In this document: piece after piece, positions 42,885 to 49,198 of the stretch
How positions within the stretch are numbered: the first letter of the stretch is position 1
How the letters are laid out: every line of letters starts with the position of its first letter
Assembly (NCBI GenBank): GCA_019237945.1
Contig: JAFAOG010000105.1
Coordinates: forward strand, 1-49,198
Reading direction: 5' to 3'
Length of the DNA: 49,198 nucleotides
Origin: Deltaproteobacteria bacterium
GTDB lineage: Bacteria; Myxococcota_A; Polyangia; Haliangiales; Haliangiaceae
Translations under genes and position numbers: made by a program
The notes under the pieces: generated by a model
Databases searched by the model: none
Seen by the model: only the letters and a program-made list of their open reading frames with translations
What the model was told of the DNA's origin: nothing

Positions 42885-43781
42885 CTAACGGCTGACGCGA
42901 TTGCGGCCGGCGTTCTTCGCACGGTAGAGCGCCTTGTCGGCGGCCTCGATCAGCTCCTGGATCGCCTTCGCGGGCGTCGACGGGTAGCCGGAAACGCCGA
43001 TCGACACGGTCGCCTTCAGCTTCCGGCCGCCGGTCTCGATCACCGTGTTCTCGACGAGCTTGCGCAGCCGCTCCGCGGTCTGGATCGCGCCGTCGATGTT
43101 GATCGCGCGCAGGATCACCGCGAGCTCCTCGCCGCCGAACCGCGCGACGACATCCTCGTTGCGCACCGCCTTCGACAGCACGCCCGACAGCGTCGCGAGC
43201 ACGGCATCGCCCGCGAGGTGGCCGAACGTATCGTTGCACTGCTTGAAGTGATCGAGGTCGAGCAGCAGCAGCGACAGCGCCGTCTCGTGGCGCACCGCGA
43301 ACTTCAGCTCGCTGTCGAGGCGCTCCATGAAGTAGCGCTTGTTGAACAGCTTGGTCAGGCCGTCGCGCAGCGCGCTCGACACGAGGTTCTCGTGGAACGA
43401 CTCGTCGAGGTGGTCGGCGAATCCGAAGCGCAGCACGGTCGAGCGGCCGACCTGGATCTTGTCGCCGTCGCCGACCTTCGTGGCCGCGATGATCTTCTCG
43501 CCGTTGACGAACGTGCCGTTGCGGCTCGCGAGGTCCTCGATCCAGGTCGTGTCCTTGTCGCAGCGCACGCGCGCGTGGTTGCGCGAGATGCCGTCGTCGT
43601 CGAGCCGGATCTCGCAGACCGGTGCGCGGCCGATCGTCATCGCGCCGTCCAGCTTGAACATCCGCCCCGTCGCCGAGCCCGTGATCACCGTCAGCGTCGC
43701 GCGGTTGCGTTCACCCGCGAGCTTCGACTGGATCTGCTCCACGTCGGTCGCGTGCGTATCCTCATCCCACTCGTCGGACAT
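42885..43781 (-). CDS. FHA-GGDEF diguanylate cyclase
   Basis: A 298-residue soluble protein. FHA domain (about 25-115): GRMFKLDGAMTIGRAPVCEI, SRNHARVRCDKD and LASRNGTFVNG, the phosphothreonine-binding loops. GGDEF domain (about 130-295): active site GGEEL (216-220) and an RNED inhibitory-site motif five residues upstream, so an active, product-inhibited diguanylate cyclase. FHA would recruit it to phosphoproteins, linking c-di-GMP to Ser/Thr kinases. ATG 43781 is preferred over the upstream frame start. It follows ispA by 16 bp and is on the same strand, so xseB-ispA-FHA/GGDEF may be one transcript. Confidence 0.92.
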   Translation of the reverse strand: MSDEWDEDTHATDVEQIQSKLAGERNRATLTVITGSATGRMFKLDGAMTIGRAPVCEIRLDDDGISRNHARVRCDKDTTWIEDLASRNGTFVNGEKIIAATKVGDGDKIQVGRSTVLRFGFADHLDESFHENLVSSALRDGLTKLFNKRYFMERLDSELKFAVRHETALSLLLLDLDHFKQCNDTFGHLAGDAVLATLSGVLSKAVRNEDVVARFGGEELAVILRAINIDGAIQTAERLRKLVENTVIETGGRKLKATVSIGVSGYPSTPAKAIQELIEAADKALYRAKNAGRNRVSR

Positions 43782-43797
43782 CCGCCCCGGTACGATA

Positions 43798-44622
43798 TCA
43801 CGCTCGCGAGGCGATCCAGCTGGCAAGCTCGTCGAGGACGTGCGCGGTAAGTCCGCGGAGCTCGTGGCGTGCCTGATTACACAGTTCTTTCATCCGCGCG
43901 GTCGCGGCCGCCGCGTGCTCGACGAGCTCGGCATCATCGCGATCATCGGCGTGCTGGAATGCGATGCCAATCGCCATGCCATATCGCCCGAGCGCGGCGC
44001 AGGTCTCGCGCGGTGCACCGGCCGCAATCGCGCCGAGCTCCGCCGCCGCTGCGAACAGCGCGCCCGTCTTCGCCGCATGCATGCGCTCGATCGCGGCGAG
44101 GTCGTTGGCCGCACCGCGCGCCGTCAGATCGATGGCCTGCCCGGCCAGCAGCTCTTGGACGCCCGCACGCTGGGAAAGGATACGCACCGCATCGGCCGCT
44201 CGCGGTCCCAGCTCGGCGAGCGTGGCGAACGCCTGGGTCAACAAGCCATCGCCGGCGAGGATCGCGATCGCCTCGCCGAACACGACATGCACCGTCGGAC
44301 GCCCGCGCCGCAGGGCATCATCATCCATCGCCGGCAGGTCGTCGTGGACGAGCGTGTACGCGTGCAGCATCTCGATCGCGCTCGCCGCGGGCAGCGCCTG
44401 GTCGCGCGATCCGCCGCACGCCTCGGCCGCCGCGAGCACGATCGCGGGCCGCAGCCGCTTGCCGGGCCCGGTCGCCGCGTAGCACATCGCCTCCGCGAGC
44501 CGCCCCGGATCATCTTTCGGCGGCGCGAGCCGGTGCGCGAGATCCGCGTCGACGATCCGGCGTGCCTCGTCGAGAAAGCCGACCAGCCGGGCGGGCGCGC
44601 TCGCCGGATCGAGCGTGGTCAC
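43798..44622 (-). CDS. ispA: Polyprenyl (farnesyl) diphosphate synthase
   Basis: A 274-residue short-chain isoprenyl diphosphate synthase. The first Asp-rich motif is DDLPAMDDD (Asp94, Asp95, Asp100), the second DDRDD near 220, with GPGKRLRPAI and the PTVHVVFGEAIAILAGD helix. It adds isopentenyl diphosphate to dimethylallyl and geranyl diphosphate. The second motif reads QHADDRDD rather than QIxDDILD, so the residues around it differ somewhat. It overlaps xseB by four bases. The usual next gene, dxs, is absent and an FHA-GGDEF gene is in that place. Confidence 0.93.
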   Translation of the reverse strand: MTTLDPASAPARLVGFLDEARRIVDADLAHRLAPPKDDPGRLAEAMCYAATGPGKRLRPAIVLAAAEACGGSRDQALPAASAIEMLHAYTLVHDDLPAMDDDALRRGRPTVHVVFGEAIAILAGDGLLTQAFATLAELGPRAADAVRILSQRAGVQELLAGQAIDLTARGAANDLAAIERMHAAKTGALFAAAAELGAIAAGAPRETCAALGRYGMAIGIAFQHADDRDDAELVEHAAAATARMKELCNQARHELRGLTAHVLDELASWIASRA

Positions 44623-44852
44623 GACTTGTCCTCGAACGGCGCCGTCTCGACGCCGCCCGATGCACTGACGAGGATCTCGACGCGCTTCTCGGCGGTCGCC
44701 AGGAGCTGCTGACCCTTGCGCGCGAGCGCGACGCCTTCCTCGTAGACCGCGAGCGCCTGCTCGAGCGTCAGCTCGCCGGACTCGAGCTTGCCGACGACCT
44801 CGCGCAGCCGCACGAGGATCGCGTCGAAGCCCTGATCGCCGTCGGTCGCCAC
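44619..44852 (-). CDS. xseB: Exodeoxyribonuclease VII small subunit
   Basis: A 77-residue XseB: FDAILVRLREVVGKLESGEL, then TLEQALAVYEEGVALARK, the two-helix hairpin that binds XseA. Exonuclease VII degrades single-stranded DNA. The large-subunit gene xseA is not next to it. The stop overlaps the ispA start by four bases (ATGA), the usual xseB-ispA arrangement. It is divergent from fur with 89 bases between. Confidence 0.93.
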   Translation of the reverse strand: MATDGDQGFDAILVRLREVVGKLESGELTLEQALAVYEEGVALARKGQQLLATAEKRVEILVSASGGVETAPFEDKS

Positions 44853-44941
44853 GTCGCGGGGACCATACCGGGTGAAAACTGAAAAGTCACCCCGCGAAGA
44901 TCGGTTGACGAACCGCTCACTTGCAGGGAAGCTGACGATGC

Positions 44942-45439
44942 ATGGGGGAGCGCTCCGACTTTCGGCCGAACGATACCGGCGAGCTCAAGGAGCGGTGGCG
45001 TTCGTACATCCAGGATCGCCGGCTCAACACGACCGCGCAGCGCGAGGCGATCGTCGAGCAGTTCCTTCGCACCCGCGATCACGTCTCGATCGACGAGCTG
45101 CTGACGAAGGTCCGCAAGCGTCATCCCAAGGTCGGCTACGCGACGGTCTATCGCACGCTCAAGCTGCTCGTCGACTCCGGCCTCGCGGTCGAGCGCCAGT
45201 TCGGCGACGGGCAGGCGCGCTACGAGGTCGTCGGCGATCACCACGACCACCTCATCTGCGTGAAGTGCGGCCTGATCCTCGAGTTCGAGGACGACGAGAT
45301 CGAGCGCCTCCAGGACCGCATCGCCGAGCGCCTCGGCAGCTTCACGGTGCTGCGCCACCGCCACGAGCTCTACGGCCTGTGCCCGAAGTCGGCGGGCGAT
45401 CCGAACGGGTACTGCCCGAACGAGCAACGGAAGAAGTAG
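44942..45439 (+). CDS. fur: Fur-family metal-responsive regulator
   Basis: A 165-residue Fur-family repressor. Winged helix about 22-95: [17 protein letters not shown], then [21 protein letters not shown]. Metal domain: [13 protein letters not shown] (His100, His101, His103, Cys106, Cys109) and a second pair, [12 protein letters not shown]. The N-terminal extension of about 20 residues is slightly longer than in E. coli. Iron-type Fur is most likely, because the HHDH and CxxC elements match; Zur, PerR or Mur cannot be excluded. It could act on the Fur box before bfd about 11 kb away. The 89-bp gap to xseB holds a TTGACG but no good -10. Confidence 0.88.
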   Translation: MGERSDFRPNDTGELKERWRSYIQDRRLNTTAQREAIVEQFLRTRDHVSIDELLTKVRKRHPKVGYATVYRTLKLLVDSGLAVERQFGDGQARYEVVGDHHDHLICVKCGLILEFEDDEIERLQDRIAERLGSFTVLRHRHELYGLCPKSAGDPNGYCPNEQRKK

Positions 45440-45519
45440 GGACGCTTTCTCATTTCGCAACCCACGCTTTCGAGGAATTCACGGCACTTAATCGGGGACG
45501 CTTTCGCACTTCACAACCA
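45439..45519 (+). repeat. Imperfect direct repeat downstream of fur
   Basis: GGGACGCTTTCTCATTTCGCA (45439) recurs as GGGACGCTTTCGCACTTCACA (45495), with 4 changes over 25 bases, 56 bases apart; a TTCAC/GTGAA pair follows. The look recalls REP/RAYT-linked sequences that contain GGGGACGC, but no transposase gene is nearby and this is a resemblance only. Confidence 0.5.
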
Positions 45520-45573
45520 CGTGAACTTTCTTCTTCCGGGTGTGGGGCACTTTGGGCATAGTCCCGCGCCCGC

Positions 45574-46596
45574 ATGAAGGTCCTCGCGTTCGTCGCTGTG
45601 CTGCTCGCCGCTTGCGGTTCGAGCCACGACACTCCTGCCGTCGACGCGCCGCCCGACATCGCCGACGGCACCGGCTGCACGCCGACGACCGCGCGCACGC
45701 AGATGCCGGATACGTTCGTCGGCCCGACCGGCTTGCAGGACCGGCTCAGCGCGCTGATCGATTCCGCGCAGACGTCGCTCGACGTCCAGATGTACCTGTT
45801 CACCGTGCGCGCGCTCGCCGACAAGATCGTCGCGGCGAAGTCTCGCGGCGTCGCGATCCGCGTGATCCTCGATCCCGACGAAGCGGGCAACGCCAACGTC
45901 ACGCCGGGCTTCACGAGCGCGGGCATCAACTGGAAGAACGCGTCGACGATCTACCAGTACTCGCATGCGAAGTACCTGATCATCGATCGCAAGACCGCGG
46001 TCATCATGTCGATGAACTTCAACGTCGACGCGATGCAGAACGAGCGCAACTACGGCATGGTCGACAAGGATCCCGAGGACGTCGCCGACCTCCAGCTCGT
46101 GTTCGATCAGGACTGGGGCCTCGCGAACGGCCAGACGCCCGCCGCGCCCGACCTGTCGTGCACGCGCCTGATCATCTCGCCGACCAACTCGCAGCAGCGG
46201 ATCTACTCGCTGATCCAGGGCTCGCAGCACACGCTCGACATCGAGTCGCTCTACATCACCGACGCGTCGCTGCGCAGCGCGGTCGTCGCGGCCGCCAATC
46301 GCGGCGTCACGGTGCGCGTGATCCTCGAGGATCCGAGCGACCAGGCGTCGAACACCGACGCGACCACGACGTTCAAGGCCGCCGGCATCCCGGTGAAGTA
46401 CGCGACGACCCAGTTCTACCTGCACGCCAAGCTGATCGTCGCCGACGGCGTCGCGTTCGTCGGCTCGGAGAACCTGTCGCCGACGGCGCTCCAGCACAAC
46501 CGCGAGGTCGGTGCGCTCGTGTTCGAGCCGCCCGCCGTGCAGCCGATCCAGGCGCAGTTCGACAGCGACTGGGCCGCGACGACGCCCGCGCCCTAG
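45574..46596 (+). CDS. Phospholipase D-like lipoprotein
   Basis: A 340-residue lipoprotein (signal FVAVLLAAC). Two HKD motifs are present: SHAKYLIID (His131, Lys133, Asp138) and LHAKLIVAD (His284 and following), one per half, so the usual two-domain PLD fold. The N-terminal half has TSLDVQMYLFTVRALADKIV, a common PLD element. Such enzymes hydrolyse phosphodiesters (phospholipids or nucleic acids) or transfer phosphatidyl groups. Here it is periplasmic or surface-exposed by its signal. The gap to fur contains the direct repeat. It overlaps the convergent barrel gene by four bases. Confidence 0.9.
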   Translation: MKVLAFVAVLLAACGSSHDTPAVDAPPDIADGTGCTPTTARTQMPDTFVGPTGLQDRLSALIDSAQTSLDVQMYLFTVRALADKIVAAKSRGVAIRVILDPDEAGNANVTPGFTSAGINWKNASTIYQYSHAKYLIIDRKTAVIMSMNFNVDAMQNERNYGMVDKDPEDVADLQLVFDQDWGLANGQTPAAPDLSCTRLIISPTNSQQRIYSLIQGSQHTLDIESLYITDASLRSAVVAAANRGVTVRVILEDPSDQASNTDATTTFKAAGIPVKYATTQFYLHAKLIVADGVAFVGSENLSPTALQHNREVGALVFEPPAVQPIQAQFDSDWAATTPAP

Positions 46597-47426
46597 AAGC
46601 TCTGCACGCCGATCAGCGCGGACGCGAGCGTGATCGATCCGCTGCTTCCGAAGAAGCCGCCGAGCGACTCGATCTCGAACGACATCGTCACCGACGGTGC
46701 GATTCGATAGCCGAGCCGCAGGTCATAGCCGGATGTCGTGTTGACGTTGCAGTTGCTATCCGTTCCGCTGCTGCACCCGATGGCGACGCCGAGCCCGAGC
46801 CCGCCGCCGATGAACCCCTTGCCAAACCAGCCCTGGACGTTCGGACCGAGCACGCCGATCCAGCCGAACCCGTTGTCTGCGATCACCGTACCCGACGCGC
46901 GCACCGACATCGCGACGTCGTGCGTGACGAACCCGCCGACGCCGAAGTTCACCGCGGCGCCGTTCACGAGCGAGTAGCCGGCGCTGCTGCCACCGAGCGT
47001 CGCCCACGTCAGGCCCGTGCTCGCCTCGACGGTCGCGCCGCGGTGCTCGTCGCCCGGGCCGCCGACGCACTGGCCCTCGACCAGCTGCTGGCCCTCGCCG
47101 CACGTCGGAGGCGCCGGCGGCAATACGACATCGCTCCTCGAGCAGTCGGGCAGCGACGTCAGCAGCTTCGTGCGCGTGTCCATGTCGGTCGCGTGGTTCG
47201 CCGCGTTCTCGATCTCGTGACGGCGCGCGAGGCACGCATCGTGCGGGGACATCGGCGGCGGCGCGGGCTCGGCGGGCGTCTGTGCCGGTGGCGGGGCCGG
47301 CTCGGGCGCAGGCGGCGGAGCAGGGGCGGGCGTCGGCTCGGGCGCGGAAGGCTCGCCCGGCTGGGCCTGCGCGACGACGGGCACGAGAACAGCGAGCAGC
47401 GTCAGGGAGAGCAGCGATCTCGACAT
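46593..47426 (-). CDS. Outer-membrane beta-barrel protein with Pro-rich N-terminus
   Basis: A 277-residue exported protein (signal LLSLTLLAVLVPVVAQAQ). A Pro/Ala/Glu-rich spacer of about 40 residues precedes a Cys-containing domain (DACLARRHEIENAANHATDMD, then TCGEGQQLVEGQCVGG) and a C-terminal barrel (alternating strands ending ASALIGVQSF, with a terminal Phe typical for BAM recognition). The ATG at 47426 is chosen because the signal begins there. The role is not known. It overlaps the convergent PLD gene at 46593-46596. Confidence 0.8.
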   Translation of the reverse strand: MSRSLLSLTLLAVLVPVVAQAQPGEPSAPEPTPAPAPPPAPEPAPPPAQTPAEPAPPPMSPHDACLARRHEIENAANHATDMDTRTKLLTSLPDCSRSDVVLPPAPPTCGEGQQLVEGQCVGGPGDEHRGATVEASTGLTWATLGGSSAGYSLVNGAAVNFGVGGFVTHDVAMSVRASGTVIADNGFGWIGVLGPNVQGWFGKGFIGGGLGLGVAIGCSSGTDSNCNVNTTSGYDLRLGYRIAPSVTMSFEIESLGGFFGSSGSITLASALIGVQSF

Positions 47427-47513
47427 GCCTCCAAGCAAACGCGATGCGTGCGCGCGCCGGTGGTGGGTTCACGCGTCGTTCACGGCACGCTCACGCGGCC
47501 GTCATGCGTGGCG

Positions 47514-47996
47514 TCAGCCCTTCGGCGTCAGCTTGAGCCGCTCGATCTCCGAGTTCTCGGAAAGCGGCAAGAAATGGATGATGCAACGGCCAGGCTCGCT
47601 CGGGAGCCACGCGCCGGCCCACATGGTCGTCGTCTTCCAGAACTCGGCGGGGCCCTTCGTCTCGATCGGCGCGCCGAACCGCTGGCGCATCCACTGATCG
47701 GCCTCGTTCTCGACGCAGCCGCGGATCTTGAGCTGCAGCTCGATCAACGGAGCGTTGTCGGCAGTGCCGAGGAAGTACGCATCGACCTCGGCGGTGCGCT
47801 GGCCGACCTTGAACGGCGGTAGCGCGAAGCACCAGGTTGCCTTGCGGCCGTCGTTGAGATCGGTCGGCTGGCAGATGCCATCGTGGACCTTGCCGCGCAC
47901 GGTCTGGCCGAAGATGTAGCGGTCGAGGCCGCTCGGGCCGCTGTGCTTGGTCTCGCACGCGGCGAGCACCACCACGAGAAGCAACGCGCGCTTCAT
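47514..47996 (-). CDS. Hypothetical lipoprotein
   Basis: A 160-residue lipoprotein (signal LLLVVVLAAC). The mature part has a GICQPTDLNDGRKATWCFALPPFKVG stretch with two Cys, VDAYFLGTADNAPLIELQLKIRGC and a KTTTMWAGAWLPSEPGRC block with further Cys. I do not recognise the family. It overlaps the YceI-like gene by four bases (ATGA) and is the last of a PP2C, YceI-like and lipoprotein series that looks like one operon. The role of this trio is not known. Confidence 0.75.
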   Translation of the reverse strand: MKRALLLVVVLAACETKHSGPSGLDRYIFGQTVRGKVHDGICQPTDLNDGRKATWCFALPPFKVGQRTAEVDAYFLGTADNAPLIELQLKIRGCVENEADQWMRQRFGAPIETKGPAEFWKTTTMWAGAWLPSEPGRCIIHFLPLSENSEIERLKLTPKG

Positions 47997-48487
47997 GCCT
48001 GGACTCCGCCGCGCACGCTGACCTCGACGGTCACCTCGTCCTCCATCTTGAACACGAAGAACTTCGGCGCCTGCAGGCCGAGCCGCTTGATATCGAGCGT
48101 GAAGCTCGCGCGCGCGTCGAGACGATCACGATCGAGCGTACCCTGGCCGGCCAGCTCGAGCACGACCTCTTTGCCGCGCCACCGCAGCGTGCCGTGGGCC
48201 TTCGCGGTGAACTTGTTGCCGTCACGCACGACGTCAGACACGCGATCGAGGACAAACGTTGCGGACGGGTTGCCGTCCATGTCGAAGTCCTTGCGGAGCT
48301 TTCGATTCTTGAGCCAGTCGCCGGCGTCGAAGCTCGTCATGTCGACGGTGAACGTCGCCTTCGCAGCTTCGATCGCATCCGGATCGGCTTCGACGTCGCC
48401 TGACACCTTGTCCCACGTCGTCGTCGTGTCGTGGACGCTCGACCGCGCCTTGACGGTCAGCTTCCCCGACGAGACCGCGTACTTCAC
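47993..48487 (-). CDS. YceI-family protein (no signal peptide)
   Basis: A 164-residue protein starting at a GTG (48487). The YceI/lipocalin-like pattern is clear: [24 protein letters not shown], then [43 protein letters not shown] and [16 protein letters not shown]. YceI proteins bind isoprenoid chains in a beta-barrel; they are usually exported, yet this one shows no signal. The GTG is five bases past the PP2C stop, so the two are coupled. The longer upstream frame overlaps the PP2C gene and is not coding. Confidence 0.85.
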   Translation of the reverse strand: MKYAVSSGKLTVKARSSVHDTTTTWDKVSGDVEADPDAIEAAKATFTVDMTSFDAGDWLKNRKLRKDFDMDGNPSATFVLDRVSDVVRDGNKFTAKAHGTLRWRGKEVVLELAGQGTLDRDRLDARASFTLDIKRLGLQAPKFFVFKMEDEVTVEVSVRGGVQA

Positions 48488-48492
48488 GGGTC

Positions 48493-49198
48493 TCAGGCCG
48501 CCAGACACTGCAGCAGCAGCGTCGTGACGTTGTCGGTGCCGCCGTTGCGGTTCGCGGCATCGACGAGCTCGGCGACCGCGCGCTCGAGGCTCTTCGCGTT
48601 CGACGCGATCTGCGCGATGTTGTCGTCGTTGACCATGCCCGACAGGCCGTCGGAGCACAGGATGTAGACGTCACCGCTCTTGATCTGGTGGCTGCGAATG
48701 TCGACCTGGACGGTCTCGCGCATGCCGAGGGCGCGGGTGATGACGTTCTTGTGAGGGAAGTTGCGCTCCTCCTCTTCCGTCATGTCCGGCTTCGCTTCCT
48801 TGTAGTCCTCGAGCAGCGAGTGGTCGCGCGTCAGCTGGTTGATCGCGCCGTCCCGCACGCGATAGACGCGCGAGTCGCCGACGTGGCCGACGTAGATCTT
48901 GTCGCCGCTGACGAGGCAGCTGACGATCGTCGTGCCCATGCCCTTGTAGCGAAGGTCGCGGTTCGACGTCTCGAAGATGCGGAGGTTCGCGAGCTTGATC
49001 CCGCAGACCAGCCGGTTCTCGATGTACGACAGCGACCGGTCCATCTTGTAGGGCCAGGTCGCGTCCTCGTCCTCGCGGGTCCGCTGGTAGAACTCGCCGA
49101 TCGTCTCGGCCGCCATCTTCGATGCGACCTCGCCGGAGGCGTGCCCACCCATGCCGTCCGCGACCAGGAACAGCTGCTCGTCCTCGATCAACGAGAAG
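48493..49198 (-). CDS. PP2C-type Ser/Thr phosphatase (5' end cut by window edge)
   Basis: At least 235 codons of a PPM/PP2C phosphatase are visible; the frame is open to the right edge and the start lies beyond it. Motifs: [50 protein letters not shown] and [10 protein letters not shown], so all metal ligands in the visible part are intact. These enzymes reverse Ser/Thr kinase action, and a kinase gene of this kind is present at 36 kb. The stop is six bases before the YceI-like start. The residues just left of the edge (FSLIEDEQ) fit the usual N-terminal NED-x-F/Y-x-x-x context. Confidence 0.92.
   Translation of the reverse strand, partial: FSLIEDEQLFLVADGMGGHASGEVASKMAAETIGEFYQRTREDEDATWPYKMDRSLSYIENRLVCGIKLANLRIFETSNRDLRYKGMGTTIVSCLVSGDKIYVGHVGDSRVYRVRDGAINQLTRDHSLLEDYKEAKPDMTEEEERNFPHKNVITRALGMRETVQVDIRSHQIKSGDVYILCSDGLSGMVNDDNIAQIASNAKSLERAVAELVDAANRNGGTDNVTTLLLQCLAA

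Noticed and set aside
45450..45929. A minus-strand open frame across the fur-PLD gap
   Set aside because: It overlaps the PLD gene antisense and contains no recognisable motif. Its first codons come from the direct repeat.

Overview
The window is about 49 kb of very GC-rich bacterial DNA with dense, interleaved genes on both strands. No stretch of more than 300 bases lacks a gene, and I see no rRNA, tRNA, CRISPR array, phage module or insertion sequence. The content suggests a myxobacterium-like member of the Myxococcota; Kofleriaceae/Haliangium-type Polyangia would fit, but this is inference. The pointers are about a dozen lipoproteins with clear lipoboxes and no homologues I can name, an RCC1-repeat lipoprotein, a Ser/Thr kinase with a transmembrane tail, an FHA-GGDEF protein, a two-core hybrid histidine kinase, and a pilin-like domain with the GDLDCDG signature seen in myxobacterial pilins.

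Layout. 1-2.4 kb (minus): Bax-inhibitor-1-like protein (cut by the edge), a DUF2071-like protein and an ArsB/NhaD-type permease. 2.4-7.4 kb (plus): a thioester-containing bacterial alpha-2-macroglobulin and an unknown partner. 7.3-9.8 kb (minus): fadR-etfB-etfA, with a near-perfect Bacillus-type FadR operator lying over the fadR start codon. 9.8-11.3 kb (plus): DsbA-like and TlpA-like redox proteins. 11.3-13.1 kb (minus): rpmE-prfA-lipoprotein. 13.1-21.1 kb: metallophosphatase, acyP, a three-module lipoprotein, a double-GNAT protein, rsmB and an RCC1 lipoprotein. 21.2-27.1 kb (plus): glutamate dehydrogenase, hybrid kinase and alpha/beta hydrolase. 27.1-33 kb: a cytochrome c/copper monooxygenase lipoprotein, a lipase-like lipoprotein and low-complexity lipoproteins. 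33.0-34.3 kb: an iron-store module (bfd with Fur box, bfr). 34.3-39.7 kb: a lipoprotein/pilin-like fusion, a Ser/Thr kinase and two overlapping secreted paralogues. 39.7-45.4 kb: HSD10-type dehydrogenase, lytic transglycosylase, then xseB-ispA-FHA/GGDEF and fur. 45.5-49.2 kb: PLD-like lipoprotein, outer-membrane barrel, lipoprotein, YceI-like protein and a PP2C phosphatase cut by the right edge.

Functional links. The FadR operator ties electron-transfer flavoprotein to beta-oxidation control, as in Bacillus. The Fur box on bfd, bfr 0.5 kb away and fur about 11 kb away form a plausible iron-storage and release circuit. Three of the best promoter matches (fadR, rpmE, bfd) place the transcription start only about 2-7 nt before the start codon, so short-leader or leaderless translation may be common here. 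The most unusual candidates for follow-up are the lipoprotein/pilin fusion at 34.3-36.1 kb, the FadR operator over a start codon, the paired overlapping secreted paralogues beside the kinase, and the tandem duplication across the bfd stop codon.
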